From Virgibacillus natechei (GTDB lineage Bacteria > Bacillota > Bacilli > Bacillales > Amphibacillaceae): a stretch of DNA of 64,000 bases. Made by a program: the position numbers and the translations under genes. Under the pieces are notes generated by a model. It had not been told where the DNA came from and made no database searches. It saw only the letters and a list, made by a program, of their open reading frames with translations. Position 1 is the first letter of the stretch; the number at the start of each line of letters is the position of its first letter. Location of the stretch: contig NZ_CP110224.1 in NCBI RefSeq assembly GCF_026013645.1, forward strand, positions 1,116,001 through 1,180,000, read 5' to 3'. Shown in pieces: positions 33,487 through 43,340 of the stretch.

Positions 33487-34290
33487 GTGTACCTTACTGA
33501 ATATCATCATCATACGGATAACTCGTTTGATTCGAAGGCAAGCATGAATGGTGTTTGTGATCAAGCAATACTTAAAGGAATAGATGAAATTTGTTTTACT
33601 GAACATTTCTCTGTTAATCCCCGCGTCCCTACCTATGGACATATGGATTTTGATCGGTATTTTTCACAAATCAATGCCTGCCGTGAAAAGTATAAGGGAA
33701 GTTTGACAATCAAAGCTGGCATCGAGTTATGTGAGCCCAACCTGTTGACGAAGGAATATGAACAAGCATTAGAGGATTTGGATTTAGATTTTATTCTTGG
33801 TTCTGTTCATAATATCAATGAAGAGAAACTAAGGAAATACATGACAGGAAAAGAAATTCATGATGTTTACCAGGGATATTTTGAAGAATTGTATGAGCTG
33901 GTATCGAAAGCTGATATCGATATTATTGCTCATTTTGATTTAATGAAACGGTATGCAATGGATCCGCTTGGGAATTATAACTTTGTAGACTTTCAGGAGA
34001 TAATCGAGCTTATTTTGCAAAAGGCAATTGAACGAGGGATTGGTTTGGAGATTAATACATCTGGCTTATCCAATGTAAAAGTAAATGAGGCATTTCCTAA
34101 AATGGATATTTTAAAACATTATAGATCACTGGGCGGAGAAATTTTGACGATTGGTTCGGATTCTCATCGTGCTGAAACAGTAGGATCTATGTTGGAAGAT
34201 GCACTTTCTATGGCAAAAGAAGCTGGTTTTCAGTATGTTTATACATTTGAAAGGCGTGTGGCTAAAGCAATTAAGATAGAAGGTTTATGA
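33487..34290 (+). CDS. PHP-domain phosphatase, histidinol-phosphatase (HisJ) family
   Basis: The 267-residue PHP-domain protein has the metal ligands of a trinuclear centre: YHHHTDNS at residues 6-13, FTEHF, the glutamate in AGIELCE, a histidine in LGSVHN, IAHFD and GSDSHRAE. HisJ-type enzymes hydrolyse histidinol phosphate, but many PHP paralogues act on other phosphate esters. No histidine genes are nearby. The placement behind a PTS-transketolase operon suggests a sugar-phosphate phosphatase. The GTG start follows AAAGGAGATG. A terminator in front implies reduced or separate transcription. Confidence 0.8.
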   Translation: MYLTEYHHHTDNSFDSKASMNGVCDQAILKGIDEICFTEHFSVNPRVPTYGHMDFDRYFSQINACREKYKGSLTIKAGIELCEPNLLTKEYEQALEDLDLDFILGSVHNINEEKLRKYMTGKEIHDVYQGYFEELYELVSKADIDIIAHFDLMKRYAMDPLGNYNFVDFQEIIELILQKAIERGIGLEINTSGLSNVKVNEAFPKMDILKHYRSLGGEILTIGSDSHRAETVGSMLEDALSMAKEAGFQYVYTFERRVAKAIKIEGL

Positions 34291-34500
34291 AAGAAGACTG
34301 TGTTTGGATGCTTCTAATTTAATTGATAAATGTTGACTATATATAATATTTTTTTCAAAGGATGAATAGTAAGGTCTCACTGACATGAGGTTTACCTTTT
34401 TACATTATAGATCTGTTTTCCTATTCTCATTAGGAATTGGAGTATAATACAATGACGGATCTTACTTGTAAGAGAAACTGTTGAGAGTATTCAATAAATA
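34291..34500. other. gap before the mannose locus
   Basis: No gene is supported. A partial hairpin (GGTCTCA/TGAGGTTTACC) followed by TTTTTAC at 34370-34402 may terminate the PHP gene, and a TATAAT-like element is at 34442-34447. Confidence 0.25.
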
Positions 34501-34533
34501 AAAGCGATCGCCTTTTTAAGGTAATCGCTTTTC
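34501..34533 (+). terminator. rho-independent terminator
   Basis: AAAGCGATCGCC and GGTAATCGCTTTT pair nearly perfectly around a short T-rich loop and end in TTTTC. The hairpin lies 130 bases before manR. Confidence 0.65.
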
Positions 34534-34661
34534 TGCGTGGGAATGTTTATTTAGTACATGTTATACCAAATAAGTTATCATGCAAGTAATCACGTCAAAT
34601 ATTTGATAGAATGACGTCATACGAAAGTCTGAAAGTCTCAAAAAAATAAGTTGGTGTGTTC

Positions 34662-36593
34662 ATGAACAATAGACAAAAGGAATTACTTCATATTCTGTTG
34701 ACGGATTCTGAAGAAGCTCTACCTGTTCAGACTCAGACTCTGGCTGATAAGCTTCGTTGCTCAGAAAAAACGGTACGGAATGACTTGAAGCATATAGAGG
34801 AATTTTTACTAGCCTATCCAAGTGCCCACCTTGTTCGTAAACCAGGTATTGGTATATATATGGAAATAGACGAAGAAGAACAGTTATTACTATTTCACCA
34901 TTTGTTTCAAATGGAACCAAAAACGGATGAAGAGCGTGTTATAGAAATTGCTTACCAGCTGTTAACGAATAATAAACCGGTTACGCTACAAGAATTAGCA
35001 ACCAAGTATTATATCAACAAGGCGACGATAAGGAAAGATTTGGAGAACATAGCGGACTGGCTGGATCGTTTTGATCTTACACTTGTTTCAAAGCAACGAC
35101 TCGGAAATGTAGTCACTGGAACGGAGTTAAATAAACGCAGTGCACTTGCGCATCTATCGGAGCTTATTCCTTCCCTATCAAATGATCGAAATTATGTCAT
35201 TGATTTATTCCAACCTTATGAAATAGCTAGTGTGAAAAAGGCATTAGAAGGTCTACGGACTAATTACGCACTTGCTTTTACGGACGGAGGATTTGAAAGC
35301 CTTCTTATCCATGCCCTTATTATGATTAGACGGATCAGACAGCGATCCCCAGTTGCGATTTCTGATTCAGAGAAAGCATCTACTTATCAATCAGATGCGT
35401 ATGATCAGACGGGATGGTTTTTTAAACAATTGGAGGATGTATTACGTATTTCTTTTCCAGAAAATGAAAGGATTTATTATACGTGGCATCTCATTAGTTG
35501 CAAGAAAAGAGAACCCCCTACTCAGAGCTTTCTGTATGATGAGGGGGGCTTTTTATCGGATGTCGTCCGAAAACTTGCGACACGATTAAAGCAATTGACG
35601 ATGACAAAGTTTGATGTGGATAAGGTACTGATCGATGGGCTTATGGTTCATATGCATGCTGTTATAAATCGAATAAATTTTGGATTTCCGATTAGAAATC
35701 CACTTTTAACAGATATTAAAAAGATGTATCCGTACATGTTTAGTATGATTGTATTAGTACTGGAGGACATACAAGAGGCGTATGATATAGATATTCCAGA
35801 AGAAGAGGCAGCTTATTTGGTTCTTCATTTCCAGGCATCGATTGAGCGATTACAGGAACAAGAGGTAATGATGAAAAGGGTTCTGATCGTTTGTCATATG
35901 GGTGTTGGGATGTCTAATTTGCTACAAGCGAAAATCCAACAGCATTATAAAGGAATGCACGTCTTAAGCTGTATTGGTAAATCAGAAGTAAGTGATTTTC
36001 TAAAAGATCATTCCGTAGATTTTATTATCTCGACGGTGTCACTAAAAGACATACCTGTCCCTCATATTGTTATTTCCCCACTTTTGGAAATGAAGGATAA
36101 AGAAAGATTAAATCATTTTTTTCAGAAGTTGGAAAGTGAGCCTGAGAGAGAGCAGGCATCTCCTATACTATTATCATTAATCGATGAAGACATTATTTGC
36201 GTAAATGTAGATTTGGAACATCGGTTTGAAGTCGTAGAAATGCTTGCGAATTCCTTGTTAGATAAGGGGATGGTAGATACTACATTTGTGCATAGTGCAT
36301 TGTTGCGGGAAAGGGCGTCTGCCACTTCAATCGGTGGAGGGATTGCTATTCCACATGCACGTCCTGCTACGGTTAACCATTCAGCAGTAGCTTTGGCGGT
36401 CATGAAGGAACCATTGGAATGGGGGACTGAAATGGTTTCGGTTGTGTTCTTGTTGGCCGTAACAGAGGATGATCAAAAGGTAACGAAAGAAATTATTCAA
36501 CAGATCTCATCAATTAGTGAGCAACCGACTTTGATTAAAGCACTGTCTGAAGCTAAGGATATTTCCGAAATAATCCCGATTCTTAAGCAATAA
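34662..36593 (+). CDS. manR: ManR-like PRD transcriptional activator
   Basis: The 643-residue activator has two N-terminal helix-turn-helix domains (LADKLRCSEKTVRNDLKHI at about 28-46; LATKYYINKATIRKDLENI), two PRD domains (about 170-400), an EIIB-like domain with cysteine in RVLIVCHMGVGMSN and a C-terminal EIIA-like domain with IAIPHARPATV. Size and order match B. subtilis ManR (648 residues), whose phosphorylation state controls the mannose operon. The ATG at 34662 is preferred over the GTG at 34656; neither has a strong ribosome site. manP and manA follow, confirming the assignment. Confidence 0.85.
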   Translation: MNNRQKELLHILLTDSEEALPVQTQTLADKLRCSEKTVRNDLKHIEEFLLAYPSAHLVRKPGIGIYMEIDEEEQLLLFHHLFQMEPKTDEERVIEIAYQLLTNNKPVTLQELATKYYINKATIRKDLENIADWLDRFDLTLVSKQRLGNVVTGTELNKRSALAHLSELIPSLSNDRNYVIDLFQPYEIASVKKALEGLRTNYALAFTDGGFESLLIHALIMIRRIRQRSPVAISDSEKASTYQSDAYDQTGWFFKQLEDVLRISFPENERIYYTWHLISCKKREPPTQSFLYDEGGFLSDVVRKLATRLKQLTMTKFDVDKVLIDGLMVHMHAVINRINFGFPIRNPLLTDIKKMYPYMFSMIVLVLEDIQEAYDIDIPEEEAAYLVLHFQASIERLQEQEVMMKRVLIVCHMGVGMSNLLQAKIQQHYKGMHVLSCIGKSEVSDFLKDHSVDFIISTVSLKDIPVPHIVISPLLEMKDKERLNHFFQKLESEPEREQASPILLSLIDEDIICVNVDLEHRFEVVEMLANSLLDKGMVDTTFVHSALLRERASATSIGGGIAIPHARPATVNHSAVALAVMKEPLEWGTEMVSVVFLLAVTEDDQKVTKEIIQQISSISEQPTLIKALSEAKDISEIIPILKQ

Positions 36594-36650
36594 TCTATTT
36601 TTTCCATGACTCCGGTAAAAAAGAGAAATTTTTAATAGTTTTCTTTGGTA

Positions 36651-36674
36651 TATAATATGGGAAACGTTTACTTA
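36651..36674 (+). promoter_or_regulatory. -10 element with overlapping cre site before manP
   Basis: A perfect TATAAT at 36651-36656 is followed by GGGAAACGTTTACTT (36659-36673), a cre-like site with one mismatch to WTGNAANCGNWNNCW. The -35 is poor, as expected for an activator-dependent (ManR) promoter. CcpA bound here would block transcription start. Confidence 0.45.
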
Positions 36675-36697
36675 TTATATACATGGGAGGAATACAG

Positions 36698-38686
36698 ATG
36701 AAAGTCTTGGCGGTTACCGCTTGTCCAGTTGGTATTGCACATACGTATATGGCTGCGGAAAATCTGCAAAAAGCAGGTGAAGAGCTAGGCATTGATATAA
36801 AGGTGGAAACACAAGGATCGATTGGTGTGGAAAATGAACTTACGGCAAAAGATATTGAAGAAGCAGATGGTATCATTATTGCCAGTGATAAAGAGGTATC
36901 AAAAGAACGCTTTGCTGGAAAAAAATTAATTGTAACGGGAGTACAGGATGGGATACGACAGCCTGAAGAATTAATTAAGCGCGTGCAAAGTGGTGACGCC
37001 TCCATCTATAAAGGTGAATCTGATTCACAAACACCTGATGAGCCTAAGAATAAACGTAAAGAAAAGGAAAATCCCATTTATAAACATTTGATGAATGGTG
37101 TTTCGTATATGATTCCATTTATCGTAGTCGGTGGATTGCTGATTGCTATTTCGCTAACTTTTGGAGGCGAACAGACACCTGAAGGGCTTGTTATACCAGA
37201 AGATTCAATTTGGAAACAAATTGAAGCAATTGGTGCTGCGTCATTTAGCTTTATGGTTCCAATTTTGGCTGGGTTTATCGCGGTAAGTATTGCTGATCGG
37301 CCGGGCCTTGTTCCTGGTATTATTGGAGGATTTATCGCTGTAAATGGAAGCTTGTATGGAAGTGAAGCAGATGCCGGATTTATCGGCGGGATTATTGCTG
37401 GTTTCTTAGCTGGTTATGTTGTATTAGGTATTAAGAAAGTGAAAGTGCCGAATGCGATACAGCCGGTTATGCCAATTATTTTTATACCTGTCCTTTCTAC
37501 GTTAATTGTAGGAATGCTATTTATATTCGTTGTAGGTGCGCCTGTAGCGCAGGTTTTCGAATCATTAACAATCTGGTTAGAAGGAATGCAGGGTGCAAGC
37601 TCGATTTTCTTAGCACTCATACTGGGGGCTATGATTGCTGTTGATATGGGGGGACCTTTTAATAAAGTGGCCTTTCTATTTGGTGCTGCTATGATTGCAG
37701 AAGGTAATTTCTCAATCATGGGACCGATTGCGGTTGCTATTTGTATTCCACCAATTGGAATGGGACTAGCAACATTCCTCAGGAAACGGAAATACCAGTC
37801 AACGGAAAGAGAAGCTGGAAAAGCTACATTTACGATGGGTCTATTTGGTATTACAGAAGGAGCTATCCCGTTCGCAGCACAGGACCCGCTTCGTGTTATT
37901 CCAAGTATTATGGTTGGTTCTATGACTGGTTCTGTCATCGCAATGATGGCAAGTGTGGGAAATCAGGTAGCGCATGGTGGACCGATTGTTGCGGTACTGG
38001 GAGCTGTCAACAATGTGGTTATGTTCTTTGTTGCAGCAATTGTTGGTTCGATTGTTACTGCATTAATGGTAAATTTTTTGAAAAAAGACGTTTCATTGGA
38101 AAATTCAGCAGTCGTAGCTGGGGGTGCTGGCACTATGGATGACGAAGCGGATCAAGGTAAGTCTGATCAGGATCCGGATTCGGATTCGGATTCGGCGGAG
38201 TCAGTCTCCGAGCAAGAGCCGGTTGAGATTAATAAACTCACTGATATTACAACCATTGATTTGATAAACACCGATTTAACTGGAAGTAGTCGGGATGACG
38301 TAATTGAAGAGTTGATCAACAAACTGGACGGATCCAATCTATTAAAATCTGCACAAGCATTTAAACAAGCTATCATAGCGCGTGAAAATGAAGGCACGAC
38401 CGGACTTGGAATGAACATTGCGATACCACATGGCAAGTCTTCAGCTGTCAAACGCCCAGCAGTTGCATTTGGTATCAAAAATGATGGCGTAGACTGGCAG
38501 AGTATGGACGGTACGGATGCAAAACTGATTTTTATGATTGCCGTACCAGAAGAAAGTGCAGGAGATGATCACTTGAAAATTTTACAAATGCTGTCACGAC
38601 AATTGATGGACGAGGATTTTAGAGAAAAGCTATTACACGTTACTTCGAAAGAAGAAGCATATGAACTGTTGGATACGATTAAGTAG
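36698..38686 (+). CDS. manP: mannose/fructose PTS transporter EIIBCA (ManP-like)
   Basis: The 662-residue fusion has EIIB first (VTACPVGIAHTYMAAE, phosphorylated Cys9), then a membrane EIIC domain (about residues 125-460, with NGVSYMIPFIVVGG and GITEGAIPFAA), an acidic Asp/Ser linker (DPDSDSDSAES) and a C-terminal EIIA domain (phosphorylated His in IAIPHGKSSA, about residue 570). It imports and phosphorylates mannose or fructose; B. subtilis ManP has related domains. The ATG at 36698 has GGGAGG upstream; the ATG at 36683 would put that site inside the gene. The GGATTC triplication at 38174-38191 encodes the linker. Confidence 0.85.
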   Translation: MKVLAVTACPVGIAHTYMAAENLQKAGEELGIDIKVETQGSIGVENELTAKDIEEADGIIIASDKEVSKERFAGKKLIVTGVQDGIRQPEELIKRVQSGDASIYKGESDSQTPDEPKNKRKEKENPIYKHLMNGVSYMIPFIVVGGLLIAISLTFGGEQTPEGLVIPEDSIWKQIEAIGAASFSFMVPILAGFIAVSIADRPGLVPGIIGGFIAVNGSLYGSEADAGFIGGIIAGFLAGYVVLGIKKVKVPNAIQPVMPIIFIPVLSTLIVGMLFIFVVGAPVAQVFESLTIWLEGMQGASSIFLALILGAMIAVDMGGPFNKVAFLFGAAMIAEGNFSIMGPIAVAICIPPIGMGLATFLRKRKYQSTEREAGKATFTMGLFGITEGAIPFAAQDPLRVIPSIMVGSMTGSVIAMMASVGNQVAHGGPIVAVLGAVNNVVMFFVAAIVGSIVTALMVNFLKKDVSLENSAVVAGGAGTMDDEADQGKSDQDPDSDSDSAESVSEQEPVEINKLTDITTIDLINTDLTGSSRDDVIEELINKLDGSNLLKSAQAFKQAIIARENEGTTGLGMNIAIPHGKSSAVKRPAVAFGIKNDGVDWQSMDGTDAKLIFMIAVPEESAGDDHLKILQMLSRQLMDEDFREKLLHVTSKEEAYELLDTIK

Positions 38687-38704
38687 TGGGATTTGAGATT
38701 ATAT

Positions 38705-38736
38705 AAAAAGAGGGCAGTTCTTTTGCTCTCTTTTTT
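38705..38736 (+). terminator. intercistronic terminator or attenuator
   Basis: AAAGAGGGCA and TGCTCTCTTTTTT pair around a seven-base loop between manP and manA. Partial read-through would give less manA than manP transcript. Confidence 0.6.
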
Positions 38737-38763
38737 AAACGAAAGATGAATGGAGGAAAAAAG

Positions 38764-39720
38764 ATGTACCATGAACCAATTTTTTTGCAACCGGTATTTC
38801 AGGAGCGTATATGGGGTGGGAAAAAGCTGCAAACCGAGTATGGTTATGATATCCCTTTTGAAAAAACAGGAGAAGCGTGGGTGATTTCGGCCCATCCAAA
38901 TGGTGCAAGTGTGATTAAAAATGGCCCGTTGGAAGGTCGAACACTAGCTGATGCATGGAATGACCATGGCGAACTATTTCATAAACAAGCCGATAATCAG
39001 GAAGCCTATCCATTGCTGGTGAAAATTTTAGATGCGGACGATGATCTATCTGTACAAGTGCATCCGAATGATACATTTGCACGCGAAGTAGAGGATCACC
39101 CCTATGGAAAAACGGAGTGTTGGTATGTCCTAAGTGCCGAACCGGATTCAAAACTTGTTATAGGCCATCATGCCAGTAACCGCGAAGAATTGGAGAGCAT
39201 GATGGACGCGGGAGAATGGGATGATTTATTGCAGTATGTAAACGTACAGGCAGGTGATTTCTTCTATGTACCAAGCGGCATGATTCATGCGATCGGAAAA
39301 GGAATCGTTATTCTGGAAACGCAGCAAAGCTCTGATATAACCTATCGCGTGTATGATTATGACCGAACCGATGTTGCAGGAAAAAAACGGGAATTGCATC
39401 TGGATCGAGCCAAGCAAGTGACGACAGTACCGCATCAGAAATCAAACGTGGGTCAACAGGAATCAATGGTGGAAGACCTCAAAATTAAAAAACTCGTGGA
39501 AGAGTCCTATTTCACGGTTTACCATTGGGAACTTAATGGCAAGGTTTCGCGGAAGCTAGAAGCGGATTTCTTGCAGGTTAGTGTGGTTGATGGACGCGCA
39601 GAGATTGTAGTTGACGGGAAGGCCTTTGCAATTGAGAAGGGAAGTAATTTTATTTTGCCGTATGGTGTAAAAACATATGAACTTTCTGGAGAAGCGGAAT
39701 TTGTTGTTTCTCATATTTAA
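38764..39720 (+). CDS. manA: mannose-6-phosphate isomerase, class I
   Basis: The 318-residue cupin-type enzyme interconverts mannose 6-phosphate and fructose 6-phosphate. Signature features are PVFQERIWGGKKLQ at the N terminus, zinc ligands in VQVHPND (Gln, His) and GKTECWYVL (Glu), YVPSGMIHAIG (His) and the arginine-containing YRVYDYDR. It feeds mannose taken up by ManP into glycolysis. The ATG at 38764 follows GGAGG; the earlier in-frame ATG at 38746 is rejected. Length fits Firmicute ManA (about 315). Confidence 0.9.
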   Translation: MYHEPIFLQPVFQERIWGGKKLQTEYGYDIPFEKTGEAWVISAHPNGASVIKNGPLEGRTLADAWNDHGELFHKQADNQEAYPLLVKILDADDDLSVQVHPNDTFAREVEDHPYGKTECWYVLSAEPDSKLVIGHHASNREELESMMDAGEWDDLLQYVNVQAGDFFYVPSGMIHAIGKGIVILETQQSSDITYRVYDYDRTDVAGKKRELHLDRAKQVTTVPHQKSNVGQQESMVEDLKIKKLVEESYFTVYHWELNGKVSRKLEADFLQVSVVDGRAEIVVDGKAFAIEKGSNFILPYGVKTYELSGEAEFVVSHI

Positions 39721-39737
39721 GAGAGATGTATGATGAA

Positions 39738-39765
39738 TCAGGCCCTATTGTTGAATAGGGCCTGA
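39738..39765. terminator. hairpin behind manA
   Basis: TCAGGCCCTATT and AATAGGGCCTGA form a perfect 12-bp stem with loop GTTG, 17 bases after the manA stop. There is no T-run, so it may stabilise the mRNA end rather than terminate. Confidence 0.5.
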
Positions 39766-40183
39766 GATATGGTGTAAGGAAAAGAAGCTGCATCTATAAA
39801 ATTGTACATCTATGGCAGATATGGTTTAAAACTGCATAGTAGGGATATTACAAATATGGTACTTGTGGTATTTCTCATTGAAAGGATTCTGTAACTAACC
39901 TAATAATAGGCTTAAGCTTATAGTTTTTTGACAGTGGCTCTACAATATCCATGATCCATGTTTTCAAATTAAATCAGTATCATTCGTGTATAATAAAAAA
40001 CTCAGTAGATATTAGTGGATAACCACTAACCAATAACTGTTATGAGAGAGCTAACGATTATTCAAGAATCTAATTAGGTGCCCAGTATGCCAATCGTATT
40101 TTCTCAAAAAGGATCTTGTCGTTTTGGATATTATGAATACGATTACACATTCTCGTTTTGTTTAACAAGAAGACTTGCTTGCT
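39766..40183. other. gene-free stretch left of transposase remnants
   Basis: No coding sequence is supported. A small palindrome TAGTGGATAACCACTA lies at 40012-40027. The stretch probably contains decayed insertion-sequence DNA. Confidence 0.25.
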
Positions 40184-40345
40184 AATTAAGGATTTGGCGA
40201 GGACTTTGTCAAAGATCATCCGTTGGCTAACGAAATCGATACCCTGGCTGTGGACGGCGCTTATTATCGTCAGGAAACTATTCAACACGCGGAGGAGAAA
40301 GGCCTTGAAATCAACTTTCCCCAAATGACCGGCCGTTCTGTACCG
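40184..40345 (+). pseudogene. IS1182-like transposase remnant, 5' segment
   Basis: In frame, this part reads GEDFVKDHPLANEIDTLAVD then GAYYRQETIQHAEEKGLEI, ending NFPQMTGRSVP at the insertion point of an IS4 element. It is the middle of a DDE transposase (the DGAYY aspartate region) whose 5' half is missing. The frame resumes behind the IS at 41895. Confidence 0.7.
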
Positions 40346-41894
40346 CACTAGCGTTGCATAAAAAAGTTTTGAAAAAGTCAACTATTAAATTTCAGGCCCA
40401 ATAACGGATATCTCAATTTTCTGATATATACTTTGTTTTATTTATGAAAAAAAGACAATAGGCGCTAAAGGTAGCCCTTCATCCATTTTCTGAATTTTAT
40501 ATACTATTCATTAAATAATTGGATCATATAGTTGATCATCTAAGTGCAAAACATCTCCAGATTCGTATTGTGCTAAGGTTTCTTCAAAGATTTTTTCGTG
40601 CTCTTGCCGTCGTCTTCCACTGGATGTGCGTTCAGGTGCCTTGAATACGTTGGAAATAAAAGTTGTCATTGATTTAGACCAGCAATCACTAATCCAGTGA
40701 AGCATTTGCATAAGTGTACCTTTATAGCCTATTTTGTTTTTCATCAAAAGCGTTAAGCAGAACACAATCATAGCTAAGTATAGTTGGTTATATACGGCAT
40801 TTTCACTTTTTCCATACAACTTTTTGATAATGAGATGTTGCTTTACCCATTTGAAAAAAAGTTCAATTTGCCAGCGATTACGATAAATATCACTGATTTC
40901 CTGTGCACTCAGTTTCGCATCATTACACACAATTCTAATTTGATTTCCTTCACTGTCTCGTGTTTCTACTAATTGAACTGGTTTTTTCATGTTTCCCATT
41001 TTCACGATGGCATGACGGGTGATTGGAGAAGAACTGTCAACGGGTAATTCTTCGATTACATGTACCACCGTATTCTTTTTAATGCGTGTAGCAAAACGAA
41101 TATTATTTTTCGAGTAATCGTCAAATTTATCAAAGTTGAAATAGCCTCGATCCCATACATGAAGCACGTTTTTATCCGGCACAATCAATGCATCCAGCTG
41201 TGTTTCATCTGCAGGTCTTGCCGGTGTAAGAATAACTTTATTTGGGTAAGAAAGATCATCGCAAAAGGAAATGGAGGTATGCATCTTCACCCCAGCTTTT
41301 GTATCTCGAAAATCTGCCCACTCATATTGACTCAGACACATTGAAATGGTTGATGAATCAATCAGATGAAGCTTTCCAAGTTCTTTGCTTACCATTCTCG
41401 GTCCAAGTGTATGATGCAGTTTTTGAATTAAATGATGGAGGATTACCTCAAACATTTCGTGTGGGATCTCCCTATTTTTTCGGGAAAGTTGTGATTTATT
41501 AATACTTTCTATGCCCACTAATCTTTGAACTGTTTTCTGACGTTTAATCGTGTCACTTACTCGCTGAAGATTATCTAGTTCTTTTAGTTGTGCATAGATA
41601 AAAGTTTTCGTATATGCCAGTACATCGAACTTTTTGACATACTTATCAAGCCCGACGTGGTCAATCATTTTTTGAATTACTTTTGAATCTAATGGATGAA
41701 TGTATTCCTTGAATACAGTTTTTATGGTATTATTGTCCATGGTTGCTCCTTATAATTAGGGATTTGGACAGGACTACCATACCCTAATTATAAGGTTTTT
41801 TTATGCATTTTTAAAGTGAAAATTACCATTACTCTTAATTTTCAACTAAATAAATCGCTTGACTTTTGTATGAAAAGTTTATGCAACGCTAGTG
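40346..41894. mobile_element. complete IS4-family insertion sequence
   Basis: The 1549-bp element has inverted ends CACTAGCGTTGCATAAA (40346-40362 and, complementary, 41878-41894). It is flanked by the 9-bp duplication TCTGTACCG (40337-40345 and 41895-41903). It encodes one intact transposase on the minus strand and interrupts an older transposase gene. Intact ends and target duplication show recent insertion. Confidence 0.9.
40511..41740 (-). CDS. IS4-family transposase
   Basis: This 409-residue DDE transposase has an N-terminal DUF4372-like domain (VGLDKYVKKFDVLAYTKTF), the first Asp in HLIDSSTISM (about residue 127), the second in VWDRGYFNFDKF (about 197), and the IS4 YREK signature in YRNRWQIELFFKWVKQHL (about 290-305). 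It is intact and has GGAGC before its ATG. It should move the surrounding 1549-bp element. A degenerate relative lies about 1.2 kb to the right. Confidence 0.9.
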   Translation of the reverse strand: MDNNTIKTVFKEYIHPLDSKVIQKMIDHVGLDKYVKKFDVLAYTKTFIYAQLKELDNLQRVSDTIKRQKTVQRLVGIESINKSQLSRKNREIPHEMFEVILHHLIQKLHHTLGPRMVSKELGKLHLIDSSTISMCLSQYEWADFRDTKAGVKMHTSISFCDDLSYPNKVILTPARPADETQLDALIVPDKNVLHVWDRGYFNFDKFDDYSKNNIRFATRIKKNTVVHVIEELPVDSSSPITRHAIVKMGNMKKPVQLVETRDSEGNQIRIVCNDAKLSAQEISDIYRNRWQIELFFKWVKQHLIIKKLYGKSENAVYNQLYLAMIVFCLTLLMKNKIGYKGTLMQMLHWISDCWSKSMTTFISNVFKAPERTSSGRRRQEHEKIFEETLAQYESGDVLHLDDQLYDPII

Positions 41895-41903
41895 TCTGTA
41901 CCG

Positions 41904-42356
41904 GAGGACTACGTTGGTGTGGATAAGTTCGAAATTGATCCGGAAACGCGCGAGATCACAAGTTGTCCACAAGGGTATAAGCCAAGTGTGTCTATTTATG
42001 ATGCCGAAAAAGAAATATACACAGCCAAATTCTACAAAGAACATTGCCAAGCATGCCCGCTCTTGAACCAGTGCCAAGTAAAAGAACAAAAGAAAGCCTA
42101 CCACGTTTCATTCAGCGAAAAGAAAAGACGTACCGACCAAACACGTGCCAAGATTGGAACAGAAAGACATCGGGAACTTTCTAACTTTCGGGCAGGTGTG
42201 GAAGGTGTGCCATCTGTCTTAAAACGAGCGTGTCCATGGGAGCATTTGCCTGTCAGGGGACAAGTGCGTCAAAAAACATGGATATTTGCCTCCATCATCG
42301 CCCAAAACTTCAAAAGATGGCCCCAGCCACTATATAGGTGGTTAAGGGCTTTTTAA
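41904..42356 (+). pseudogene. IS1182-like transposase remnant, 3' segment
   Basis: After the IS4 element the frame continues EDYVGVDKFEIDPETREITS, then a cysteine cluster (HCQACPLLNQC) and RAGVEGVPSVLKRACPWEHL with a C-terminal FKRW helix. These are the zinc-binding and final catalytic regions of IS1182-type transposases (the E of RAGVEG). The gene lacks its N terminus and is split by the insertion, so it is inactive. Confidence 0.75.
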
Positions 42357-42357
42357 C

Positions 42358-42408
42358 TTCATAAAAATTAGCAGATCGCTAAAAATGGCGCTAAATTTTT
42401 ATGAAAAG
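42358..42408. repeat. inverted repeat at the old transposase end
   Basis: TTCATAAAAATTAGC and GCTAAATTTTTATGAA are near-perfect complements around a 20-base loop just behind the transposase remnant. This may be the end structure or terminator of the older IS. Confidence 0.5.
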
Positions 42409-42924
42409 GCCCTGAAACAAAATTAAAACATCGTAGTTTTTGGGTGCTAACCGTTCAATGAAATCATTCATTAGCTAACATAAAGGTTTTCTGTCTTATC
42501 CTTCCAACCCACCGATCTTATTAAGTATTAAGTATCATACTCCCACTTTTATCTCATCCTACTTTGTTTAATACTCTTATTATAGAGCGTGTTCAAAAAG
42601 GTACGGTACGGTGGTTACCCCCAAAGCACTCTATTTTAAAAAGGCTGAGTCTGAAATTGACATCCATATCTTCATAATTGGAAATGAAAGTAATTTATTA
42701 GAAAACTATTAAAGTAATTGAATATTCATATACTTATTAAAAAAGAACATACTTTCCCCTTGGCCATAAACAGATTTTTTAAAACTGTTCGATGAGGGTG
42801 AAAATCAGACAGCTAAAGTAAAGGTATTTGTTCAACCTGCTGTATTTGCAATTCCTTTATATTTTCAACATGATTGGTGGGAAAAACCGTTGCCCGGACA
42901 TGCTTGATGATGGATAAGTGATTT
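42409..42924. other. decayed insertion-sequence DNA
   Basis: No intact gene is present. The stretch joins two transposase remnants and shows no recognisable ends or repeats. Confidence 0.3.
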
Positions 42925-43340
42925 TGATTCTCAAAGCCTTTCAAGCCTATGCCCATTTGAAAAACAATTCATTTGCCACCGTTTTCGCGATAGAGGTCAC
43001 TGGTGTGCACTGATTTTCGCAATCAAAATTTTGTTCTCTTCGCTATCTAAAGCTTCTACCAATTGTAAGAGGCGATTCACATTTCCGGTTTTCACTATGC
43101 ATCATTACCTATAAAAGCTCAGTCGGTATATCACCCAGATTTAGGAAAAGTTGGGGTTTACTAATACTTCTATTCGCCCAGAATTTTCTAATCCTTTGAG
43201 TTGGGTGTAAATAAAAGTAGTGATAAATGTTAGGCCATCAAGCTTTTTGACATACTTATCGATTCCTGGATGGTCATTCACTTTTTGTATAACTCTTGTG
43301 TCTGGTGGGAGTCTTTCAACCAATCACGAATGGTTTGATG
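42925..43340 (-). pseudogene. degenerate IS4-family transposase
   Basis: On the minus strand, codons from 43323 give VIQKVNDHPGIDKYVKKLDG then LTFITTFIYTQLKGLE. This closely matches residues 20-55 of the intact IS4 transposase at 40511-41740. Around 42930-43110 the DNA again follows the intact gene's YREK region but with frameshifts, and the middle is deleted. It is an old, inactivated copy of a related element. Confidence 0.7.

Noticed and set aside
39738..39765. A distant member of the R1/R2 repeat family
   Set aside because: It shares GGCCCTATT and TTGAATAGG with the repeats but is a perfect palindrome behind manA, best explained as a 3'-end hairpin.
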